The translations under genes and the position numbers were made by a program. This document shows, piece by piece, positions 17,318 to 24,974 of a stretch of DNA of 64,000 nucleotides; position 1 is the stretch's first letter; every line of letters starts with the position of its first letter. Source of the DNA: Planctellipticum variicoloris (lineage in GTDB: Bacteria > Planctomycetota > Planctomycetia > Planctomycetales > Planctomycetaceae); assembly GCF_030622045.1 (NCBI RefSeq), contig NZ_CP130886.1:5588001-5652000 (forward strand), given 5' to 3'. The notes beneath the pieces are model-generated. The model was not told the DNA's origin. It saw only the letters and a list, made by a program, of their open reading frames with translations, and made no database searches.

Positions 17318-18810
17318 AGCTCACCGCCGACGTCTGTATCGTGGGGGCCGGGTTCGCCGGCAGCCTGCTGGCAAACATCCTCCGCCGGCAGGGACGCCAG
17401 GTGGTGCTGCTCGATCGCGGCCGGCACCCGCGATTCGCCATCGGCGAATCCTCGACCCCCCTCGGCAACCGGCTGCTCCGTGACCTCTGTCAGACATGGG
17501 ATCTCGCCGAGATCGCCCCGCTCGCAAAATTCGGCTCCTGGCAGCAAAAACTCCCCCAGCTCACCGGCGGCCTCAAGCGGGGCTTCAGCTACTTCCAGCA
17601 CCCGCTCGACCAGCCCTTCCAGCCGACCGCCGATCACGCCACCGAGCTCCTCGTCGCCGCCAGTTCCAGCAACGAACACAGCGACACCCACTGGCTCCGG
17701 GCCGACGTCGATACCTACCTCTACGAGCAGGCCATCGCGGCGGGAGCCATCGCCCGCGACCAGACCCGCGTCGAGATTCGCGAGCGATCCCCCCTGTGGC
17801 AACTCGCCTGCGAACGCCGGGGCGAAGCCTTCGAAGTCGAAGCCCCGTTCCTCATCGACGGCACCGGCGAAGCCGCCCTGCTCCCGAACTTCCTCGGCCT
17901 GCAGGATCGCTCGGCGGAAATGCTCACCAACTCCCGCGGCGTCTTCGCCCATTTCGACAGCGTCACCCGCTGGGAAACCTGCGCCAAGGCCCACGGCGCG
18001 GTCACCGCCGACTACCCCTTCCCCTGCGACGATGCCGCCCAGCACCAGGTCTTCGACTTCGGCTGGATGTGGCAGCTTCGTTTCGTGAACGACGTGGTCA
18101 GCATCGGCTTCGCCCTCGACGCCGCCGAGCATCCCGCTCCCGCCGACGTCACCCCCGCGGACGAATTCCACCAGTGGCTCCAGCGCGCCCCCAGCGTCGC
18201 CGAGCAGATGCGGCATGCCCGCGTCGTCGCTCCCGCCGTCGGCATCCTCCGCTCGGGGCGACTGCAGCGCTGGCGTTCCCCCGCCGCCGGACCGGACTAC
18301 GCCCTGCTGGCGCACTCGGCCGGTTTCGTCGATCCGCTCCACAGCAGCGGCATCGCACACAGCCTCAGCGCCGTCGCCCGGCTGGCCCTGGCCCTCGATC
18401 CCGCCCGCTCCGCCGACGCCCGCCAGCAGCAGCTCGCCGCCTATGCGTTCTCCATGGACCACGAGCTGGCCTTCATCGACGAACTGGTGGCAACCTGCTA
18501 CGCCACCCGCCGGCAGTTCGGCCTGTTCGCCATGGCGACAATGCTCTACTTCGCCGCAGCGACAAGCTGCGAACGCCAGCCCGGCGGACTGTCCGCCGGG
18601 TTCCTCGGAGCCGAGTGGCCCCTCCTCCGCGAAGCCGTCCGCCAGTCTCGCCAGCTCCTCCTCGCCGCCCGTCAGCAAGTCCTGAGCCGGAATGACCTCG
18701 CCACGATCCGGCGGCAGCTCGCCGGCATTCTGGCGCCGGTGGACGTCGTCGGCCTTTTCAGCCCCGAAACGCCCCATATGTATGCCCACACGGCCGCGCC
18801 GGAATTCTGA
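17314..18810 (+). CDS. FAD-dependent tryptophan-halogenase-like oxidoreductase
   Basis: 498 aa from ATG 17314, inside the ATGA overlap with the radical SAM gene. The N-terminus VCIVGAGFAG is the FAD dinucleotide fold. GESSTP (from G44) and GFVDPLHSSGI (about 337-347) are motifs of the flavin halogenase/geranylgeranyl-reductase-like group. GWMWQLRF (about 250) takes the place of the halogenase WxWxIP motif but lacks the Ile-Pro, so true halogenation is doubtful and an oxidation or reduction is as likely. It probably needs a separate flavin reductase if it is a halogenase; none is in the window. Together with the radical SAM enzyme and the ligase upstream it suggests a small-molecule or peptide modification pathway. 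Confidence 0.85.
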   Translation: MKLTADVCIVGAGFAGSLLANILRRQGRQVVLLDRGRHPRFAIGESSTPLGNRLLRDLCQTWDLAEIAPLAKFGSWQQKLPQLTGGLKRGFSYFQHPLDQPFQPTADHATELLVAASSSNEHSDTHWLRADVDTYLYEQAIAAGAIARDQTRVEIRERSPLWQLACERRGEAFEVEAPFLIDGTGEAALLPNFLGLQDRSAEMLTNSRGVFAHFDSVTRWETCAKAHGAVTADYPFPCDDAAQHQVFDFGWMWQLRFVNDVVSIGFALDAAEHPAPADVTPADEFHQWLQRAPSVAEQMRHARVVAPAVGILRSGRLQRWRSPAAGPDYALLAHSAGFVDPLHSSGIAHSLSAVARLALALDPARSADARQQQLAAYAFSMDHELAFIDELVATCYATRRQFGLFAMATMLYFAAATSCERQPGGLSAGFLGAEWPLLREAVRQSRQLLLAARQQVLSRNDLATIRRQLAGILAPVDVVGLFSPETPHMYAHTAAPEF

Positions 18811-19158
18811 AAAATTGCTCTTGCACGATTTTCAATCCTTGCATACATTCCCGTCGCGATTCGAGCAGTAATGTGTTGCTCGAATCACCTCCTCGTTCGT
18901 CTGGGACGGCCGCGTGCCCGCCGCTGAAGGTGCGGGCGATTGCTGCAAGATTACGAGTCGCAGGTCTCGGTTGTGTCGTCGTACGACCATTCGGCCGTTG
19001 GCGATGCGCAGGAAATGACTCCGGCCGCACAAGAGTGCCCGGCCGGAGATGAAGTGGCGGCGGGCTCTCAGAGCCCCTGCACGCCACCGTCGAGCCGCCT
19101 TGCTGTTGCCGGGCGGCGGTACAGGTTGGTTGGCCACGTTGTGAAAAGGATGGCACAG
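18811..19158 (+). promoter_or_regulatory. csrA promoter and long structured 5' leader
   Basis: 348 bp with no convincing gene. A promoter stands at 18821-18849. Between it and csrA are a 10-bp-stem hairpin GATTCGAGCA/TGCTCGAATC (18858-18886), a perfect 10-bp palindrome GTCGTACGAC (18978-18987), and a 9-bp-stem hairpin CTCCGGCCG/CGGCCGGAG (19019-19048) whose 3' arm exposes GGA. An open frame continues upstream of csrA without a stop, but its residues are not CsrA-like. The predicted leader is about 300 nt. Confidence 0.5.
18821..18849 (+). promoter_or_regulatory. Sigma70-like promoter upstream of csrA
   Basis: TTGCAC (18821-18826), exactly 17 bp, TACATT (18844-18849). It lies 10 bp after the stop of the flavoprotein gene, in a locally AT-rich patch, and points to csrA. 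Confidence 0.6.
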
Positions 19159-19407
19159 ATGCTGGTTTTGACACGTTCGATTTCGGAATCCATTCGGATT
19201 GGCGACGACATTGTCATTGAAGTCGTCAGTTGCGGCCGGGGGAGCGTCCGCCTCGGCATCCAGGCCCCCCGTTCGGTCAAGATCGCCCGCAGCGAACTGA
19301 CCGAACAGCCCCCCGCGGAACCCGTCCGCCGGGCCGAATCGCCCGCCCCGGCCCCCGCACCACGCCCCAAGCAGACCGTGCTGCCATTCGGCGGAACGGT
19401 GTCATAG
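19159..19407 (+). CDS. csrA: CsrA, RNA-binding carbon storage regulator
   Basis: 82 aa. The start at ATG 19159 gives the canonical MLVLTRSISESIRIGDDI; AAGGA ends nine bases upstream. Another ATG at 19150 overlaps that site and is less likely. The body includes the strand VRLGIQAPRSVKIARSE that forms the RNA-binding face, with a conserved Arg. CsrA dimers bind GGA loops in mRNA leaders and block or promote translation. The tail after residue about 48 (EQPPAEPVRRAESPAPAPAPRPKQ) is long, Pro/Ala-rich and probably disordered; E. coli CsrA is 61 aa. The csrA leader itself contains hairpins, so autoregulation is plausible. Confidence 0.93.
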   Translation: MLVLTRSISESIRIGDDIVIEVVSCGRGSVRLGIQAPRSVKIARSELTEQPPAEPVRRAESPAPAPAPRPKQTVLPFGGTVS

Positions 19408-19527
19408 GGAGGGCAGTCGAGAGACGAGAGTCCAGAGCCAGCAAAGCCAGGCCGGAGAAACACGACGGCCTTTCTCCGGCGACAAGCGATCCGCGATAAG
19501 CGATCAGCCCTCTTCTCCGGCTATTCG
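19408..19527. repeat. Cluster of dispersed repeat fragments
   Basis: Between csrA and the cupin gene. It contains TCGAGAGACGAGAGTC (19417-19432), identical to 61467-61482 next to the IS630 copy, and GCGATCAG/GCGAATAGC-type strings that recur around 37885-38000. Confidence 0.6.
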
Positions 19528-19890
19528 CTATTCGTCCCGATGCACCGTCGCCGGCGAAAACGCCGGCAGGCAGACGGCGACGTACTCGGCCCCGTCCGGA
19601 TGCGGCGTGCTGTAGCGGACCCACTCCCCCGCCGCCACAATCACCGCCTGCCCGGCACCAACCGTCAGCGTCGACCCCCGGCTCTCGACCGTCAGCTCGC
19701 CGCGCAGAACCAGCGTGAACTCGTCAAACTCCGGCGTCTGCCCCGGCTCAACCCAGCCCGAGGGACTCGTCATCCGCGCCAGGCTCAGCGCCGAAGTCCC
19801 TGAATTCACCCGCCCGACAAACTCTTCAATCCTCTTGGGCTTGTTCCCTGCGGCCTGAATGATCGTCGGAGCGGGGATCAGCGTGGGCAT
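19528..19890 (-). CDS. Small cupin-domain protein
   Basis: 120 aa forming a single cupin barrel: PEFDEFTLVLRGELTVES is the first conserved motif and the GQAVIVAAGEWVRYSTP stretch the second. The first motif lacks the usual HxH pair (it reads EFDEF), so metal binding is uncertain. Stand-alone cupins of this size act as sugar- or small-molecule-binding proteins or isomerases; it resembles the EutQ-type group. The gene stands alone on the minus strand. Its stop codon TAG falls in the dispersed string CGAATAGCGAA, which also ends the metallopeptidase gene at 37892-37894. Confidence 0.8.
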   Translation of the reverse strand: MPTLIPAPTIIQAAGNKPKRIEEFVGRVNSGTSALSLARMTSPSGWVEPGQTPEFDEFTLVLRGELTVESRGSTLTVGAGQAVIVAAGEWVRYSTPHPDGAEYVAVCLPAFSPATVHRDE

Positions 19891-19942
19891 GGCGATCGTC
19901 CTGCGATGGAATAATCATAAGTGGGTTCGTCGGATCGACGAG

Positions 19943-20401
19943 TTATAGCAAGTTGGACCAGTCTCGCGCCCATTCGTAGATCCGTTGAACGTCCCCGTCT
20001 TCGAGAGGCAGATCGTTGATCGTTGTCACGGCTTGAGAAGTTCTCCGATCGCCGTCGTACCGGCTTTCACAGCGAAACTGGAGTGACAGCAGCCCGCCGC
20101 CGTTCTCCACGCGGACCTCCAGGTCGACGGCATGGTCGCAGTCCTCCAGTACAACTTCTCCCTGTTGACGATCGATCGACTGCCGCAACTGCCGGATGAA
20201 TTCCTTGATCTGCCCGGCATGGAGAAATCCTCTCGCCTGAAACTGCAGCGAAGTGCCGTTCCGGAACTCAAGACCCCACTCCGTCTCTTGGTCGTCGAGC
20301 AGTTCAAACTGCAGCACGATCTCGATCCGCCGGTCGGAAAATGAGACGGGTTGTGAGTGCAGCGTGCAGCGCGACGACGTGAAGTCCGAACCGCCGGGCA
20401 T
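19943..20401 (-). CDS. Hypothetical cytosolic protein
   Basis: 152 aa, with no signal peptide or membrane segment. It has alternating beta-like stretches (IEIVLQFELLDDQETEWGLEF, AVDLEVRVENGGGLLSLQF) and an acidic tail (LPLEDGDVQRIYEWARDW). The codon pattern and composition look coding. The overall look resembles small single-domain proteins used as immunity or accessory proteins in bacteria, but no toxin gene is beside it, so no function is assigned. It could be co-transcribed with the small membrane protein upstream (20454-20702), which lies 52 bp away. Confidence 0.55.
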   Translation of the reverse strand: MPGGSDFTSSRCTLHSQPVSFSDRRIEIVLQFELLDDQETEWGLEFRNGTSLQFQARGFLHAGQIKEFIRQLRQSIDRQQGEVVLEDCDHAVDLEVRVENGGGLLSLQFRCESRYDGDRRTSQAVTTINDLPLEDGDVQRIYEWARDWSNLL

Positions 20402-20453
20402 GGCGTGTCCTCCAGAACAATCTGACGGTCAGCACAATCGCGTCGTGGGGAAA

Positions 20454-20702
20454 TCACTCAGCGCCCCAGTTCAAGTCCCACCAGATCGCCAGCGACGACA
20501 CATTCGCGAGAAACAGCCAGACGACAGCATGCAGGACCACCCATCCGACGCCAACCCATCCGCGCGTCCGGATCACGGAGATCGGAACCAGCAGCATCCA
20601 ACTGAGCGCCTGCGACACCCAGTTGGCGTTCGCCGGAGCGGACTGGCGGGAAAACCATATGCGGCGGCGGCAGGCAGCGAATCGCAGGCACCAGCCCGTC
20701 AT
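20454..20702 (-). CDS. Hypothetical small membrane protein
   Basis: 82 aa from ATG 20700-20702. The end of a longer minus frame reads as two hydrophobic helices (VSQALSWMLLVPISVI and WVGVGWVVLHAVVWLFLANV) joined by a short basic turn, plus an acidic tail. The upstream part of the frame does not look coding, so the internal ATG was chosen. It lies just before the hypothetical gene at 19943-20401 and could share its transcript. No family was recognised. Confidence 0.4.
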   Translation of the reverse strand: MTGWCLRFAACRRRIWFSRQSAPANANWVSQALSWMLLVPISVIRTRGWVGVGWVVLHAVVWLFLANVSSLAIWWDLNWGAE

Positions 20703-21039
20703 AATCTGATTTGCGATGCGGCCTGCGGGCCATCTTCGCCCCCCCCCTGCACCACTGGATCCGTTCGTCCAACCACCCGTGACGCACAGGCTCGAAGTTC
20801 TTTGGCAGGCCAACTTTGCAAAACTTCTGCCGGTGACTTCGTGAACGGCGTTGGGTGGGTTGGTCCGGTCTCCTCCCTCGCCACAGACGGCGGGAGAACG
20901 GGCAGGACGTTGACGGCCGCCTTTCTCAATCGACAGACCGACGCCGTTGCGCTTGCCGCAAGGTGCATTGCAACGCACCATGACAGGGGTATCCGCCCCG
21001 CGTCGGTGCGCCGAGACGCCCCCCACGAAAAAACGACTG
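20703..21039. other. Intergenic region, no gene seen
   Basis: 337 bp between a leftward small gene and the rightward DUF2079 gene. Frames on both strands are open but rich in Arg, Cys and Pro with no recognisable domain. No clear promoter or repeat was identified. Confidence 0.4.
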
Positions 21040-23094
21040 ATGCCCCGCCCTGCACCTGATCGACCGCAGCCAATACGCCTCTGGCCAGCGATCGTCTGCC
21101 TCGTCGTCGGCGTCGCACTGCTGGCCAGCCTGCTGCAGACCTGGCTGGGAACGGCTTCTCTGGCGACGCAGTTTCTGTCGCCGGAGAGCTGGCGACACGT
21201 GGTCGCCTCGGACTTCATCGGCGGTCGCGTCGCGAGCGACGGCGCAACGGCGGAGCTGCCCTATGCTCCATGTCTCGTTCTCAGTGCGGGATTCTGCGTG
21301 AGCGGAGGAATCCTGTCGCTGGTTGCACTGCGGCGACTCGGCTGGTCCGAATCCCTGCGGCGGTCGGCGTGGATCTGCGGCCTGACGGCGATCTCACTCG
21401 ATCTCTGGGAATGGGTCTGGCTGGTGACGGCACTGCTCCCCTGGCAGGCGCCAATGCTGCTGATGAGCGTTCTGCCGCCATTCTGGGCGGCAACGGCCCT
21501 GGGGGGCGGATTGACCGCGACTCTCGCAGCCGCTCAGCCAGAGAAATCGACGACCAATCCGGACCGGTCGCGGAGCGCGGCGGTCTGGGCATGCGTCGCG
21601 ACGTACGCTCTGGTCTTCGTGACGATGAACTGGCGGCTCTATTTCAACCTGCTGATTCCCCACGGCGACTCCGCGATGTACGAGGAGCACCTGTGGAATC
21701 TGCTGCACGGCAAGGGATTTCGCAGCTACCTCGACCAGGGTCTCTTCTGGGGCGAGCACATCCAGTGCGTGCATCTGTTTCTTTTGCCGCTCTATGCACT
21801 CTGGCCGTCCCATCTGCTCCTGGAACTGTGCGAGTCGTGCGTGCTGGCGGCCGGAGCGTGGCCTGTCTATTGGCTGGCCCGACGGCATTCCGGCGACTCG
21901 CGGGCGGCGGTCTGCCTGGCGGCCAGTTACCTGCTCTACTTCCCCACCCAGTTCCTCGACATCGAGATCGATATCAAGACGTTCCGTCCGGAAGCGTTCG
22001 GACTGCCGCTGCTGCTGTTGACGCTCGATCAGCTCGACCGGAAGCAGTGGCGCGGGTTCCTGGTCGGGCTGTTGCTGACGCTGACCGTCAAGGAAGACTA
22101 TTCGCTCGTTTTCGGACCGCTCGGGCTCTGGATCGCCTGGCAGGGCTGGACGCGGACGGGGATCGACAATCCGACGACCGCAAGACGCTGGCAGTGGTCG
22201 GGACTGGCGCTCACGGCGGCCTCGGTCATCTACCTGTTTCTGGCGACGCGGGTCGTGATGCCCTGGTTCCGCAGCGGGGCCGAGGTCCATTACGCGCGGT
22301 ACTTCAGCAAGTTCGGCGAGACCCCCGAGCAGATCGTCCGGACGATGCTCACGCAGCCGGGGCTGCTGTTTGGCGAACTGATTTCCATTCCGACGCTGCT
22401 CTACGCCCTGTCGCTGCTGGTCCCCGTCGCGGGAATCGCATTGCTCTCCCCGTCTCGGTTGCTGGTGGGCCTGCCCCTGTTCGGCATCCTGTGTCTCAAC
22501 GAGCTGGCCAAAGATCCGCGGCATCAGTTTCATGCGCCGCTGGTGGCGATCGTCTTCTGGGCCGCCGCCGCCGGACTGCCCCACGCGACGGGATTTCTCA
22601 ACGGACTTTCCCGGCGGCTGGGTCGGAACCTGTCCGCAGAGCAGTCGGCGGCGATCGTCCGGCATGCAGTCTGGACATTCTCACTGACGACGGGGCTGTT
22701 CTTCAGCGTGTCTCCGCTGGGAGTCGCCTTCTGGGATCCCGGTTCGAGCTGGAGCTGGCAGCGACTCTACGCCCCGCAGGAGCGCGCGGCGAAGTTCGCT
22801 TCAGTTGCGGCGGTGATTCCGCAGACTGCGCGGGTCGCTTCCACAGACTTCGTCCACCCGAGATTCACGCACTACGCACGGTCGTACGACTACAGCGGCT
22901 ACGCGCGGAAGGTCAGCAACTACGAGCAGCGCGTGCCGGACGATACGGAATACATCGTGATCGACACCCGGCACCGCTACAGCACAATTCATCGCCCGGA
23001 AGACGTCCCCGAATACCGCGACCATCCGGACCAGTGGGAACTGCTCCCCGATCAGACGGACGGCTACTTTATCGTGCTGCGGCGCCGGCGGTGA
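21040..23094 (+). CDS. DUF2079 polytopic membrane protein
   Basis: 684 aa from ATG 21040; in-frame ATGs at 20980 and earlier are possible. It has about a dozen hydrophobic helices. The segment LIPHGDSAMYEEHLWNLLHGKGF and the following GEHIQCVHLFLLPLYALWP match the DUF2079 pattern (GT-C-like, with an acidic residue in the first loop). LDIEIDIKTFRPEAFGLPLLLL and TVKEDYSLVFGPLG are further family landmarks. GT-C fold proteins transfer sugars from lipid carriers at the membrane; that role here is inference. At 684 aa it is longer than the 450-550 aa I expect for the family, with extra N-terminal helices. The C-terminus (DTEYIVIDTRHRYS ... LLPDQTDGYFIVLRRR) is soluble. Confidence 0.82.
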   Translation: MPRPAPDRPQPIRLWPAIVCLVVGVALLASLLQTWLGTASLATQFLSPESWRHVVASDFIGGRVASDGATAELPYAPCLVLSAGFCVSGGILSLVALRRLGWSESLRRSAWICGLTAISLDLWEWVWLVTALLPWQAPMLLMSVLPPFWAATALGGGLTATLAAAQPEKSTTNPDRSRSAAVWACVATYALVFVTMNWRLYFNLLIPHGDSAMYEEHLWNLLHGKGFRSYLDQGLFWGEHIQCVHLFLLPLYALWPSHLLLELCESCVLAAGAWPVYWLARRHSGDSRAAVCLAASYLLYFPTQFLDIEIDIKTFRPEAFGLPLLLLTLDQLDRKQWRGFLVGLLLTLTVKEDYSLVFGPLGLWIAWQGWTRTGIDNPTTARRWQWSGLALTAASVIYLFLATRVVMPWFRSGAEVHYARYFSKFGETPEQIVRTMLTQPGLLFGELISIPTLLYALSLLVPVAGIALLSPSRLLVGLPLFGILCLNELAKDPRHQFHAPLVAIVFWAAAAGLPHATGFLNGLSRRLGRNLSAEQSAAIVRHAVWTFSLTTGLFFSVSPLGVAFWDPGSSWSWQRLYAPQERAAKFASVAAVIPQTARVASTDFVHPRFTHYARSYDYSGYARKVSNYEQRVPDDTEYIVIDTRHRYSTIHRPEDVPEYRDHPDQWELLPDQTDGYFIVLRRRR

Positions 23095-23116
23095 ACACCA
23101 CAGAAGTAGGACTTAA

Positions 23117-23365
23117 CCACGAATCACACGAATGAATACGGATGAGGAGTACGGAAGAGGGAGGAGGGAACCACGAAGAGCACGGAGTTCACGGAGAGAG
23201 AAGAAACGCCGAGTTCGGTCTATTGATGTCCGACTCGAACATGCGAGTGCCGGGTGTCGCTCCCGCGAGAGATCCTCCAAGTCTTTTGTTTTCCGTGAAC
23301 TCCGTGAGCTCCGTGGTTCCCCCCCCTCTTCTGAATTCATTCGTGCGAATTCGTGTCATTCGTGG
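23117..23365. repeat. Large imperfect inverted repeat in intergenic region
   Basis: The 454-bp gap 23095-23548 has no gene. Its left arm (about 23117-23198) carries CCACGAAT...CACACGAATGAAT and CACGGAGTTCACGGA. The right arm (about 23288-23365) carries the inverse: TCCGTGAACTCCGTGAGC, then GAATTCATTCG and GTGTCATTCGTGG. The two arms match in order over about 80 bp with gaps. The loop is about 90 bp. A shorter related copy lies at about 16270-16350. Confidence 0.75.
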
Positions 23366-23548
23366 TGGCATGTCTTCTGCATTGTGAGGTTCGCGCCGAT
23401 GTCCGCCCCGGGTCCGTCTTGAGCCAAAACCCGGAATTCACTACACCTCCCCTTCCCTTTTCCGGATGTTCGATTCGATTTCGGCAGATCTTGCCGGACG
23501 ACTTGTCCGCAAGCCTTGTGCTGCATTGTTTTTACGGAGGCCCGGTCG

Positions 23549-24895
23549 ATGCGTGCCGCGTTCGTCGCACCGCTGATCTGCCTGCTGCTGACCGGCCCCC
23601 TCGCCGGCCAGGATCGCCGCTTTCCGTACATCGCGATTGTCGACGTCGAAGAGGAACCCGTCCGCAGCGGCCCGGGCCCCAAATACTACGTCACGGCAAA
23701 GTTGAACCGCAGCACGAAGGTGATGGTCCACCGCCACGACCCCGGCGGCTGGTACATGATCGCCCCCCCCGAGGGAAGCTTCTCCTGGGTCAAAACCGAC
23801 CACGTGCAGCGCACGGCGCCTGACCGCGGCACGATCACGATGAACAACGTCATCGTCCGAGTGGGGAGCGCCTTCGGCGACGATGTCGAGATCTGGCAGC
23901 GAAGCCTGTCGCGCGGCGATACCGTCCAGATCCTCGGCCAGAAGACGTTCCAGGCCGACTCCGGCCCGGTGTCCATGTACAAAATCGTGCCGCCCGAGCG
24001 CGAATTTCGCTGGATCGCCGGCAAGGCCGTCGTCCCCGCCGATGCCCCCAAACCCTCCTTTGCCCAGCCCGATGCCAATCCGCCGGTCGCAAAGAAAATT
24101 CTCCCCGTCGACGAGCAGGAATTCGCCTCAGACCCCATTGCGACGAAGGCCCCCACCGATGTCGTCGAGCGGCCCATGATCAAGTCCGGGGGAATGGAAT
24201 CTCCAGGCCCCGCCGGGCCGAACGTCGCAGCGGCCGATGACGGCGGCTTTCGTCAACGCCTCGCAGAAGCGGACGACCGCTTCCGGTCCATGATCAAGGA
24301 CGCCCCCCCCACCTGGGACCTGGCGAGCCTCGACCAGGCCTATCGGCAGCTCGAAGCCGACGCGAGCCATCCCGCATCGGCGACTCAGCTCAAGCTGCGT
24401 CTCGACGCCGTCGAGCGTTATGCGAAGATCAAACAGAACTGGGAAGACGTGACCCGGATCACCGCGGAAACCCGCGCCCGCGACGCTCAGCTCCTGAGCA
24501 TGGCGCAATCGGGACAGCTCGCCGCGGGACAGACCGTTTCTCAACCCCAGCCGGTCGCGCCTCAACCGGCGCCAGGAGTTGCCGGTACGGGACCGATCGC
24601 CCCCCAGCCCGGAGCGGCGACTTCACAGGCCCCGACGCGCGGACTCTCCCAGTTCGCCGGCGCCGGAGTCCTGCAGCGCGGCGGGGCAAACGTTCCCGGC
24701 GGAGCACCGTACGTGCTGGTCAGTTTGGACAATCGCATTCTCGCGCACCTTTACCCGGTACAGGGACTCGACCTGGCGCCGCTGGTCGGACGACAGCTCG
24801 CGGTCGTTGGCGAGCGCACGTACCGCCAGGAACTGCAGGCCGACGTCATCGTCGTGCGGCAGGTGCAGCCCGTCCGCCTGCGGCCGGCGCCATAG
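23549..24895 (+). CDS. Secreted bacterial SH3-domain protein
   Basis: 448 aa from ATG 23549, eight bases after GGAGG. A signal peptide ends near LAGQ. Two SH3b-like domains follow: about 25-95 (VRSGPGPKYYVTAKLNRST, GGWYMIAPPEGSFSWVK) and about 98-165 (VRVGSAFGDDVEIWQRSL, REFRWIAGKAV). Next is a Pro-rich linker, a helical segment about 225-310 (YRQLEADASHPASATQLKLRLDAVERYAK), another Pro/Gln-rich linker, and a small C-terminal beta domain (YVLVSLDNRILAHLYP). SH3b domains usually bind peptidoglycan or peptides, so a cell-envelope role is likely. It stands alone, with a terminator-like hairpin after it. Confidence 0.82.
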   Translation: MRAAFVAPLICLLLTGPLAGQDRRFPYIAIVDVEEEPVRSGPGPKYYVTAKLNRSTKVMVHRHDPGGWYMIAPPEGSFSWVKTDHVQRTAPDRGTITMNNVIVRVGSAFGDDVEIWQRSLSRGDTVQILGQKTFQADSGPVSMYKIVPPEREFRWIAGKAVVPADAPKPSFAQPDANPPVAKKILPVDEQEFASDPIATKAPTDVVERPMIKSGGMESPGPAGPNVAAADDGGFRQRLAEADDRFRSMIKDAPPTWDLASLDQAYRQLEADASHPASATQLKLRLDAVERYAKIKQNWEDVTRITAETRARDAQLLSMAQSGQLAAGQTVSQPQPVAPQPAPGVAGTGPIAPQPGAATSQAPTRGLSQFAGAGVLQRGGANVPGGAPYVLVSLDNRILAHLYPVQGLDLAPLVGRQLAVVGERTYRQELQADVIVVRQVQPVRLRPAP

Positions 24896-24914
24896 GACGC
24901 CTCATCAAGCCAAA

Positions 24915-24941
24915 CGGCCGGCTGGAAGTACCAGCCGGCCG
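24915..24941. terminator. Hairpin between convergent genes, likely bidirectional terminator
   Basis: An 11-bp perfect stem CGGCCGGCTGG/CCAGCCGGCCG with loop AAGTA, centred in the 79-bp gap between two converging genes. There is no long T-run on either side. Confidence 0.65.
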
Positions 24942-24974
24942 CGGTCGGTCATCGGACTTCATCCATCCTGGATG

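Noticed and set aside
17314-18810. Confident call of tryptophan halogenase
   Set aside because: The WxWxIP motif is degenerate (WMWQLR) and no flavin reductase is linked, so only a halogenase-like oxidoreductase is claimed.
18940-19158. Longer N-terminus for CsrA, fused in frame
   Set aside because: CsrA proteins begin MLVLTR; the upstream frame is not conserved-looking and the ribosome site AAGGA fits ATG 19159.
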